Assembly (NCBI GenBank): GCA_030697615.1
Contig: JAUYPK010000031.1
Span: forward strand, 1 to 7,751
DNA length: 7,751 bases
Direction: 5' to 3'
DNA from: Microcaldota archaeon
GTDB lineage: Archaea; Micrarchaeota; Micrarchaeia; Norongarragalinales; UBA8480
Under the pieces are notes generated by a model that saw only the letters and a program-made list of their open reading frames with translations, was not told the origin of the DNA and searched no databases. Shown one piece after another: positions 1 through 3,147 of this stretch. The translations under genes were made by a program, and so were the position numbers. Positions within the stretch are counted from its first letter, which is position 1. The number at the start of each line of letters is the position of its first letter.

Positions 1-25
1 CGTAAATGTCGAGTTTCTCGCTCAT
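1..25 (-). CDS. 5' end of an unidentified gene (8 codons visible)
   Basis: On the minus strand an ATG at 25-23 opens a frame reading M-S-E-K-L-D-I-Y and runs off the window edge. The support is positional: a TATA-like box (TTATATAG) is centred about 25 nt upstream, which would put the transcription start at or next to the ATG, giving a leaderless message as is common in archaea. A purine-rich GGAGG lies about 12 nt before the ATG, too far for a typical ribosome site and upstream of the predicted transcript start. Too little is visible to guess a function. It lies downstream of tRNA-Met on the same strand but appears to have its own promoter. Confidence 0.5.
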
Positions 26-45
26 AGGTACTCTCGTCCTCCTCG

Positions 46-54
46 CTATATAAG
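46..54 (-). promoter_or_regulatory. TATA-like box for the minus-strand gene at 25
   Basis: The minus strand reads CTTATATAGC here. The box centre (about 50) is 25 nt from the ATG at 25, the usual archaeal distance from TATA box to transcription start. This fits leaderless transcription and supports the short gene start at the window edge. Confidence 0.5.
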
Positions 55-92
55 AGGAAGTGTCCTGAGAGCATTGTTTGTTTGAGTATGTA

Positions 93-207
93 TGCCGCGG
101 GGGAGATTTGAACACCCGACCTCTAGATAGCTCAGCGCTTAATTTGATCTTGAGTTAATTTCTAATACTTATGAGTCTAGCGCTCTAACCAGCTGAGCTA
201 CCGCGGC
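93..207 (-). tRNA. tRNA-Met (anticodon CAT), elongator type, intron-containing
   Basis: Read on the minus strand, this folds into a full cloverleaf: acceptor GCCGCGG (207-201) with CCGCGGC (100-94), D-stem GCTC/GAGC, anticodon stem CTAGA (180-176) with TCTAG (127-123), loop CTCATAA with anticodon CAT at 173-171, T-loop TTCAAAT, and A73 at 93. CCA is not encoded. Mature length is 74 nt after removal of a 41-nt intron. The anticodon stem lacks the three G:C pairs of initiator tRNA, so elongator Met is the best call. A CAT tRNA-Ile2 cannot be fully excluded, but the acceptor and A73 fit Met. One T-stem pair (T52 opposite T62) is mismatched. A 13-nt second copy of its 5' end lies 134 nt upstream. 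Confidence 0.93.
129..169 (-). other. tRNA-Met intron (41 nt, position 37/38) with BHB splice motif
   Basis: The intron follows A37 and precedes A38. The splice region forms the archaeal bulge-helix-bulge: outer helix CTAGA/TCTAG, central 4-bp helix CTCA (175-172) with TGAG in the intron, and 3-nt bulges TA^A and CT^A at the two cut sites. The inner helix is weak. The intron's 3' end, GCTGAGCTA including A38, is an exact 9-nt complement of tRNA positions 8-16 (TAGCTCAGC). This offers an alternative fold of the precursor that competes with the D-arm. Confidence 0.85.
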
Positions 208-208
208 A
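196..208 (-). repeat. tRNA-Met 5' end plus one base, member of a 13-nt direct repeat
   Basis: The minus-strand sequence TGCCGCGGTAGCT, covering the acceptor 5' strand and the start of the D-arm, recurs exactly at 342-330, 134 nt upstream. This copy belongs to the intact tRNA gene. Confidence 0.9.
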
Positions 209-211
209 ATC

Positions 212-242
212 TTTTTTCTTTCTTCGAACAAGAAAGAAAAAA
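212..242. repeat. 13-bp perfect T/A-rich inverted repeat
   Basis: The left arm TTTTTTCTTTCTT (212-224) and right arm AAGAAAGAAAAAA (230-242) are exact complements around the 5-nt loop CGAAC. It sits immediately upstream of tRNA-Met, 4 bases from the tRNA 5' end. It resembles in composition, though not exactly, the palindromes around tRNA-Glu at 2168, 2290 and 2543. Confidence 0.8.
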
Positions 243-291
243 CATTGATGAAAAAAGAAAGAACCTGAGATAAAAAGTGTTTGTTTTGGCG

Positions 292-310
292 ACTAAAAGC
301 ACCTTTTAGT
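292..310. repeat. 8-bp hairpin ACTAAAAG / CTTTTAGT
   Basis: Arms 292-299 and 303-310 are exact complements around a 3-nt loop. The CTTTTAGTC word, read on the minus strand, also occurs in the tRNA-Glu leader spacer (plus strand, 2196-2204). It is therefore part of the block shared by the two spacers. Confidence 0.65.
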
Positions 311-329
311 AAAAAGGGGCTTTTCTGTC

Positions 330-342
330 AGCTACCGCGGCA
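330..342 (-). repeat. Detached copy of the tRNA-Met 5' end (13 nt)
   Basis: This is an exact duplicate of 196-208, with no tRNA body following it. A TATA-like minus-strand TTTTTTATTC (about 368-378) lies the right distance ahead to start transcription just before this copy, rather than before the intact tRNA. The copy may mark where the tRNA 5' end stood before the spacer was inserted. Confidence 0.85.
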
Positions 343-367
343 GATATGATAGTGTTGTGGGTCAGAA

Positions 368-379
368 TGAATAAAAAAC
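368..379. promoter_or_regulatory. A/T box possibly serving both PAP2 (+) and tRNA-Met (-)
   Basis: GAATAAAAAAC is centred about 26 nt before the PAP2 ATG at 400, compatible with leaderless transcription; no ribosome-binding sequence precedes that ATG. Read on the minus strand as TTTTTTATTC, it is about 30 nt before the detached tRNA-Met 5' end at 342. Use in either direction is inferred from spacing only. Confidence 0.35.
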
Positions 380-399
380 CGCTTGTGTTTAACTAATTC

Positions 400-900
400 A
401 TGCTTTTGTTGATTGAGGATTTTCTCCGCTCTTTTGCTGGTAGCGAATGGTTTAACGCGTTTAATTTTTTCATGCACGACGCTTACTTCGCGCCACTTGT
501 AGTGCTGCTGACATTAACTGTGCTATTTTTAATCCCGAAAAAACCCACGCGAGTTTCTCTCTTGGTTTCGCTTCTTCTTGCAGCTGTGCTTGTCTATTTG
601 CTGAAGTTATTTTATGCAGATCCACGGCCATGCGCGGGTTTGGTTGATTGTGAGAGTGGGTTTGGCTTTCCATCCGGGCATTCGACTTTTGCATTTACAA
701 TTGCAACGCACACTTTTGGCACTAAGTACTTCTACGCGTTTTTACTGCTTGCAGTGTTGATTGCATTATCCAGAGTTGTTGCTGGAGTCCATTCATTTTT
801 ACAAATAGTTGGCGGAGCTATGCTTGGGTTTGTAGTTTCTACTAGTGTGAATATTATAACTGCGAAATTCTTTGACAAAAAAGATAAAAAGCGTGTGTGA
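400..900 (+). CDS. PAP2-family membrane phosphatase
   Basis: A 166-residue integral membrane protein of the type 2 phosphatidic acid phosphatase family, which hydrolyses lipid phosphates or pyrophosphates at the membrane. The three family motifs are visible: K69-x6-R76-P77, P91-S-G-H94, and S124-R125-x5-H131. Hydrophobic segments lie around residues 30-46, 53-72, 95-106, 110-126 and 133-152. One oddity is that the aspartate normally four residues after the motif-3 histidine is Q135. The nucleophilic histidine and phosphate-binding residues are kept, so activity may remain but altered. It overlaps or abuts the next gene, a polyprenol kinase-like protein, so a polyprenyl-pyrophosphate phosphatase role is the likeliest inference. 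The ATG at 400 has no ribosome site and a TATA-like box about 26 nt upstream. The last residues are lysine-rich and probably cytoplasmic. Confidence 0.88.
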   Translation: MLLLIEDFLRSFAGSEWFNAFNFFMHDAYFAPLVVLLTLTVLFLIPKKPTRVSLLVSLLLAAVLVYLLKLFYADPRPCAGLVDCESGFGFPSGHSTFAFTIATHTFGTKYFYAFLLLAVLIALSRVVAGVHSFLQIVGGAMLGFVVSTSVNIITAKFFDKKDKKRV

Positions 901-907
901 GGTTAGT

Positions 908-1495
908 GTGAGAGTGAAAGTGGAAAACGCGTTTAAAGTAAGGGAAGACCTCCGCCAGTTAACGCATTTTGGAGTTGCAATTGCCACTGTACTAGTAGTT
1001 AGTTTTGTTGGGTTCAATTCTTCACTTCTTTTAATCTCTGCGTTGTTTTTATTTGGCCTCCTACTTGCAAATGCCAAGGCGCTTGGCGGAAAAGTAAAAA
1101 TAATTGACCAATTCCTTTCGCTTGTTGACAGGGAAGTTGCAATTCCGGGACAAGGTGCGATGTTCTTCGCAGCCGGAATTCTTCTATTGTTAACCTTCCA
1201 ACGACCGCTTGAACTAGCACTTGCAATAATCATGCTCCACGGCGCAGGCGACGCGTTTGCCACAATTGTCGGAATAAGGTTCAACAACAAACTACCTTGG
1301 AATAGCAAGAAAACTTGGCAAGGCTTAGCTGCTTTTATTGTATGTGGAGTAGTAGCGGCTAGTTTTTTTATCCCATTCGCCCAAGCAATTACGTATGCAG
1401 TTATACTTGCAATTGTTGAGTCGCTTGACTTACCGTTGGATGACAATGTAGCTGTTCCAGTAAGCGCGTTGATACTAAGGGGATTTGGAATATGA
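908..1495 (+). CDS. Dolichol/polyprenol kinase-like membrane protein (SEC59/DGK1/VTE5 family)
   Basis: A polytopic membrane protein of about 195 residues from the family of CTP-dependent lipid-alcohol kinases, related to phosphatidate cytidylyltransferase. An E-D-L-R-Q-L-T-H-F stretch at the N-terminus resembles the family's E-x-R-K-x-x-H start. The diagnostic nucleotide-binding stretch is H-G-A-G-D-A-F-A-T-I-V-G, then N-S-K-K-T-W-Q-G, and the typical ending V-E-S-L-D-L-P-L-D-D-N-V-A-V-P is present. Hydrophobic helices fill the rest. The likely reaction is phosphorylation of a polyprenol or geranylgeraniol carrier with CTP; the substrate is not determined. Start choice: GTG at 908 has GAGG five bases upstream. 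The frame is open back to a TTG at 872, and GTG at 893, 914 or 920 are also possible. With 908 it starts 7 nt after the PAP2 stop; with 872 it overlaps by 29 nt. Its stop overlaps the next gene's ATG. Confidence 0.82.
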   Translation: MRVKVENAFKVREDLRQLTHFGVAIATVLVVSFVGFNSSLLLISALFLFGLLLANAKALGGKVKIIDQFLSLVDREVAIPGQGAMFFAAGILLLLTFQRPLELALAIIMLHGAGDAFATIVGIRFNNKLPWNSKKTWQGLAAFIVCGVVAASFFIPFAQAITYAVILAIVESLDLPLDDNVAVPVSALILRGFGI

Positions 1496-2112
1496 ACGGA
1501 GTTTTCATTGTAGTTGAAGGAATTGATGGCAGCGGCAAAGGTTACGCCATGATGCGCTTGCAAGAGTACATAATGGGAAAAAGCAAGAAGTACGATCATG
1601 TTCTTCTAACGCGGAACCCGACTAACTCACTTGACGGGCAAAAGCTACGTGAGATACTTGCAACGCAAACTGACTCACAAACCAGCGCAAGGCAATGCAT
1701 GGAACTATTCATAAAAGACCGAACTCAGCACATTGAGAAACACGTCGAGCCCGCCCTTGACAAAGGCTATGTTGTGCTATGCGACCGCTATAAATATTCG
1801 ACAATGGCGTTCCAGCATGGTCAAGGTATTCCATTGCAAGAGCTTATCGAAGCACAAAAACACTTGCCAACTCCGGATTTAGTTTTACTTCTAGATTTAC
1901 CTGTTGAAATCGCAAGCCAACGCATGTCGAACCGCGATGGAAAAGAAAAGTTTGAAAACAAAGAGTTCAGCGAAAAAGTGAGGAAGAACTACTTGCACTT
2001 AGCACAAACTTTGCCAGACTCAATTGTCGTAATTGATGCTTCAAAGTCAAAAGAAGAAGTTTTCCAACAACTAGTAACGGCACTTGAAAAAAGCGGCGTC
2101 CTACCGTACTAA
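1492..2112 (+). CDS. tmk: Thymidylate kinase (dTMP kinase)
   Basis: This 206-residue cytosolic P-loop kinase phosphorylates dTMP to dTDP for DNA synthesis. Visible motifs are the P-loop V-E-G-I-D-G-S-G-K16-G17, T40-R-N-P-T (family T-R-E-P), C97-D-R-Y-K-Y-S-T-M-A-F-Q (family D-R-Y-x-x-S-x-x-A-Y-Q), and the lid and following helix R144-x-x-x-R148, F154-E, V163-R-x-x-Y. Length matches the family. Two positions are unusual. The Ser/Thr that follows the P-loop lysine and coordinates magnesium is G17, followed by Y18. The acidic residue of T-R-E-P is N42. It begins at an ATG overlapping the preceding stop (ATGA), so it is translationally coupled to the lipid genes. The substitutions could mean altered kinetics or a different nucleotide substrate, but the overall pattern is clearly TMPK. 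Confidence 0.88.
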   Translation: MNGVFIVVEGIDGSGKGYAMMRLQEYIMGKSKKYDHVLLTRNPTNSLDGQKLREILATQTDSQTSARQCMELFIKDRTQHIEKHVEPALDKGYVVLCDRYKYSTMAFQHGQGIPLQELIEAQKHLPTPDLVLLLDLPVEIASQRMSNRDGKEKFENKEFSEKVRKNYLHLAQTLPDSIVVIDASKSKEEVFQQLVTALEKSGVLPY

Positions 2113-2130
2113 TTAAAAACAAAAAACCCC

Positions 2131-2140
2131 CCAATTTTTT
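2131..2140 (+). terminator. T-tract terminator after the PAP2-kinase-tmk operon
   Basis: CCAATTTTTT lies about 20 nt after the tmk stop, just before the first tRNA-Glu-derived repeat. Archaeal RNA polymerase terminates at short T-runs without a required hairpin. The call rests on position and composition. Confidence 0.4.
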
Positions 2141-2149
2141 CACTAATAA

Positions 2150-2161
2150 GCTCCAATCGTC
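2150..2161 (+). repeat. Detached copy of the tRNA-Glu 5' end (12 nt)
   Basis: GCTCCAATCGTC is identical to the first 12 bases of the intact tRNA-Glu at 2263-2274, 113 nt downstream. What follows (AAAAGCCC...) is not tRNA. The arrangement mirrors the detached 5' end upstream of tRNA-Met. Confidence 0.9.
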
Positions 2162-2262
2162 AAAAGCCCTTTTTCTTTTGTGCAAAGAAAAAGGTCTTTT
2201 AGTCCCAAAAAGAAAAGGAAATTAAACCATTACCTTTCGATAATTGTATAGTAGTCTAAATT
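2162..2262. repeat. Palindrome-bearing spacer ahead of tRNA-Glu, alike to the tRNA-Met spacer
   Basis: This 101-nt non-coding segment starts AAAAGCCCTTTTT, contains an 11-bp palindrome (2168-2194), then AAAAGGTCTTTTAGTCCCAAAA split by no gene. The tRNA-Met spacer (minus strand, 325-283) has the same order of blocks with one-base indels: AAAAGCCCCTTTTT, AAAAGGTGCTTTTAGTC, GCCAAAA. The right half (from about 2215) is different and may supply a promoter (GGAAATTAAAC at 2217-2227, about 38 nt before the tRNA). No open reading frame is evident. Confidence 0.6.
2168..2194. repeat. 11-bp palindrome CCTTTTTCTTT / AAAGAAAAAGG, copy 1
   Basis: Arms at 2168-2178 and 2184-2194 are exact complements around a 5-nt loop. 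The same two arms occur at 2543-2553 and 2557-2567 on the other side of tRNA-Glu, so this is a repeated unit rather than a chance hairpin. Confidence 0.8.
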
Positions 2263-2284
2263 GCTCCAATCGTCTAGTTCGGTC

Positions 2285-2361
2285 ACAACCTTTTCTTTTG
2301 AAAAAGAAAAGCTTGAGGGAAAAGAAAACTTTTCTTCAAATATAGAAAACGGTTGCCGAAG
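2285..2361 (+). other. tRNA-Glu intron 1 (77 nt) in the D-loop, canonical BHB
   Basis: The intron sits between positions 20a and 20b of the D-loop, a non-canonical place. The splice motif is complete: central 4-bp helix TCGG (2279-2282) with CCGA (2356-2359), 3-nt bulges TC^A (2283-2285) and AG^A (2360-2362), and a 5-bp inner helix CAACC (2286-2290) with GGTTG (2351-2355). The outer helix is nearly absent. The interior carries a 10-bp T/A palindrome (2290-2311) and a second small hairpin around 2320-2335. A one-base shift of both cuts gives the same mature tRNA. Confidence 0.8.
2290..2311. repeat. 10-bp palindrome CTTTTCTTTT / AAAAGAAAAG inside intron 1
   Basis: Arms 2290-2299 and 2302-2311 are exact complements around GA; in RNA the innermost pairs would open to form a loop. 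It is the same style of sequence as the palindromes at 2168 and 2543, linking the intron's content to that of the flanking spacers. Confidence 0.7.
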
Positions 2362-2379
2362 AAGGACACAGGCCTTTCA

Positions 2380-2446
2380 GTAAAAGGCCGCTCAATCGCC
2401 GCAGGCCTTTTAGACCTCTGGCTTAAACAGCGGCTTTTCAACGGAC
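2380..2446 (+). other. tRNA-Glu intron 2 (67 nt) at position 37/38
   Basis: Removal restores loop CTTTCAA on a perfect 5-bp anticodon stem. The splice site has bulges CA^G and AC^A. The central helix (CTTT 2374-2377 with ACGG 2441-2444) has one wobble and one mismatch, offset by a long inner helix (2381-2392 with 2429-2440, 11 of 12 paired, one wobble). The intron contains CAGGCCTTTTAG (2402-2413), which differs by one base from the exon's CAGGCCTTTCAG (2369-2380). GGCCTTT/AAAGGCC (2371-2377 with 2383-2389) can form a competing hairpin over the anticodon. Confidence 0.72.
2402..2413 (+). repeat. Near-copy of the tRNA-Glu anticodon arm inside intron 2
   Basis: CAGGCCTTTTAG matches exon positions 2369-2380 at 11 of 12 bases, 33 nt away. 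It is not part of the mature tRNA. It parallels the repeated tRNA ends outside the gene. Confidence 0.7.
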
Positions 2447-2485
2447 AGCCTGCGACCCGGGTTCAAATCCCGGCTGGAGCACTTT

Positions 2486-2582
2486 TCTCTTAATTATTGG
2501 ATTATAGCGAAATATGATTTTCTTTTTGGAGTGAACGCTAGACCTTTTTCTTTGCGAAAGAAAAAGGGATCGCGTGAGAATC
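2486..2582. repeat. Palindrome-bearing spacer after tRNA-Glu
   Basis: This 97-nt non-coding segment lies between the real tRNA 3' end and a second copy of it. It contains the 11-bp palindrome copy 2 (2543-2567), framed by a further 4-bp complement ACGC (2535-2538) with GCGT (2572-2575). The left 50 nt are A/T-rich with no recognisable feature. It does not show the AAAAGCCC or CTTTTAGTC blocks of the two upstream-type spacers. Confidence 0.5.
2543..2567. repeat. 11-bp palindrome CCTTTTTCTTT / AAAGAAAAAGG, copy 2
   Basis: Arms 2543-2553 and 2557-2567 flank a GCG loop. The arms are identical to those of copy 1 at 2168-2194; only the loop differs (GCG against TGTGC). Conserved arms with changed loops suggest a mobile or structurally maintained repeat. 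Confidence 0.8.
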
Positions 2583-2599
2583 CCCGGCTGGAGCACTTT
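2583..2599 (+). repeat. Detached copy of the tRNA-Glu 3' end (17 nt)
   Basis: CCCGGCTGGAGCACTTT is identical to 2469-2485, the T-stem and acceptor 3' strands plus five bases beyond the tRNA, 114 nt downstream. AAT precedes both copies, with one extra C in this one. No tRNA body precedes it. This is the classic form of a tRNA-3'-end attachment repeat, but no integrase is in the window. Confidence 0.9.
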
Positions 2600-2603
2600 C
2601 TTT

Positions 2604-2612
2604 TCTTATATG
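2604..2612 (+). promoter_or_regulatory. TATA-like box for the first lipoprotein gene
   Basis: TCTTATATG is centred about 41 nt before the ATG at 2649, which predicts transcription from about 2634 with a short leader. No clear ribosome-binding sequence is present in that leader. Confidence 0.45.
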
Positions 2613-2648
2613 GGTTAACTTCATAAACCTGTGTTGCGTTGTGTTTTC

Positions 2649-3107
2649 ATGAAGAAGTTTTTCTCCTTGATGCTGCTTGCAGTGTTTTTATTCGGCTGCG
2701 TTTCTACAACTCCAGATGCTTCCTCAAATGCTTCGCAAGCTTCTCAAAATAGCAATGGGTTTGAAGCTAAGCTAGTGGATAATTGGCGTAGTTTTTCTGA
2801 TTATACTAATACGCAAGTTTTGGAGCTACGCGGGGATAACACTTGGAAGTTATCTAGTTCAAGTGGCCGGTGGAGAGTTGAAAATATTACTGCCGCTGAC
2901 TGGGAGAATTGGCAAATTGAGCCATATGGTCCAGAGAAAAAAATTATACTTGATGGTTGGAACGGAGCAATTGCAGATGGGCCAATAGAGGAATCTGACG
3001 ATAAAACGCGGGTTGATTTCTTTTGGGTTATCTACCTTGTGAATTTAGACGTATATGGCGAAGATAGGCAAGCACAGGTAAAATACGGCCATGCCAACTG
3101 GGATTAA
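2649..3107 (+). CDS. Small lipoprotein with the ADW...DGPIEES domain
   Basis: A 152-residue exported lipoprotein. The signal is M-K-K, then a hydrophobic stretch, then lipobox L-F-G-C with the lipidated cysteine at C17. A Ser/Ala/Asn-rich linker follows (18-40). Residues 45-152 form a domain that recurs at the C-terminus of the next gene, with shared landmarks T-W, S-G-x-W, A-D-W-x-x-W-x-I, Y-G-P, G-W, D-G-P-I-E-E-S and W-V-I-Y. I do not recognise this domain as a named family and assign no function. The many tryptophans and lack of an obvious catalytic set suggest a binding or structural role. The ATG at 2649 is chosen because it starts a proper signal peptide; the frame is open to a GTG at 2631, which would add six residues ahead of it. 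It has its own TATA-like box. Confidence 0.85.
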   Translation: MKKFFSLMLLAVFLFGCVSTTPDASSNASQASQNSNGFEAKLVDNWRSFSDYTNTQVLELRGDNTWKLSSSSGRWRVENITAADWENWQIEPYGPEKKIILDGWNGAIADGPIEESDDKTRVDFFWVIYLVNLDVYGEDRQAQVKYGHANWD

Positions 3108-3112
3108 CAACG

Positions 3113-3120
3113 TTTTTAAA
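3113..3120 (+). promoter_or_regulatory. TATA box for the second lipoprotein gene
   Basis: TTTTTAAA lies in the 40-nt gap after the first lipoprotein gene. Its centre is about 31 nt before the ATG at 3148, which predicts a near-leaderless transcript. The second and third surface genes may thus be transcribed separately from the first. Confidence 0.5.
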
Positions 3121-3147
3121 TTCGGCTTTATGAATACGTAGTGATTT

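Larger units (their letters stand above)
209..329. repeat. Palindrome-bearing spacer between the two tRNA-Met 5' ends
   Basis: This 121-nt non-coding segment lies between the intact tRNA-Met and a detached copy of its 5' end. On the minus strand it begins GACAG then AAAAGCCCCTTTTT, followed by AAAAGGTGCTTTTAGTC and GCCAAAA. The same ordered blocks, with one-base indels, occur in the spacer ahead of tRNA-Glu (2162-2262). It holds a 13-bp perfect A/T hairpin (212-242) and an 8-bp hairpin (292-310). No reading frame is evident. It may be a small inserted element; no terminal inverted repeats or integrase are visible. Confidence 0.6.
2263..2481 (+). tRNA. tRNA-Glu (anticodon TTC) with two introns
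   Basis: Exons at 2263-2284, 2362-2379 and 2447-2481 join into a 75-nt tRNA: acceptor GCTCCAA/CTGGAGC, D-stem GTCT/GGAC with G18-G19 and A21 in place, anticodon stem CAGGC (2369-2373) with GCCTG (2448-2452), loop CTTTCAA with TTC at 2376-2378, a 4-nt variable region CGAC, T-stem CCGGG/CCCGG, and A73 at 2481. CCA is not encoded. The D-arm and 4-nt variable loop fit tRNA-Glu. The seventh acceptor pair is an A7-C66 mismatch, which would become A-U if C66 were changed to U. The gene spans 219 nt, of which 144 are intron. Copies of its 5' and 3' ends lie outside the gene at 2150 and 2583. Confidence 0.87.

Noticed and set aside
93..207. Initiator tRNA-Met or tRNA-Ile2 identity for the CAT tRNA
   Set aside because: The anticodon stem CTAGA/TCTAG lacks the initiator G:C run, and the acceptor with A73 fits elongator Met better than Ile2. 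Ile2 is not ruled out completely.
799..1599. A 266-residue minus-strand open frame
   Set aside because: It lies antisense to three genes with clear family motifs, has a composition unlike a real protein and shows no recognisable domain.
2402..2413. CAGGCCTTTTAG as the anticodon arm of another tRNA (TTT, Lys)
   Set aside because: No acceptor, D or T arms belong to it. It is better explained as a near-copy of the exon within intron 2.
2150..2595. A second, outer tRNA-Glu gene made from the 5' copy at 2150 and 3' copy at 2583
   Set aside because: Only 12 and 17 bases of tRNA are present with no separate anticodon arm, and no bulge-helix-bulge can form around 2161 and 2274 to splice the outer 5' end to the gene body.
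2150..2599. A CRISPR array formed by the repeats around tRNA-Glu
   Set aside because: The repeats are tRNA pieces of different sequence, not one repeated unit with regular spacers, and there are no cas genes.
2469..2599. A proven integrated plasmid or virus with attL/attR at tRNA-Glu
   Set aside because: The repeats flank only about 100 nt with no gene, and the window has no integrase. At most it is a scar or a tiny non-autonomous element.
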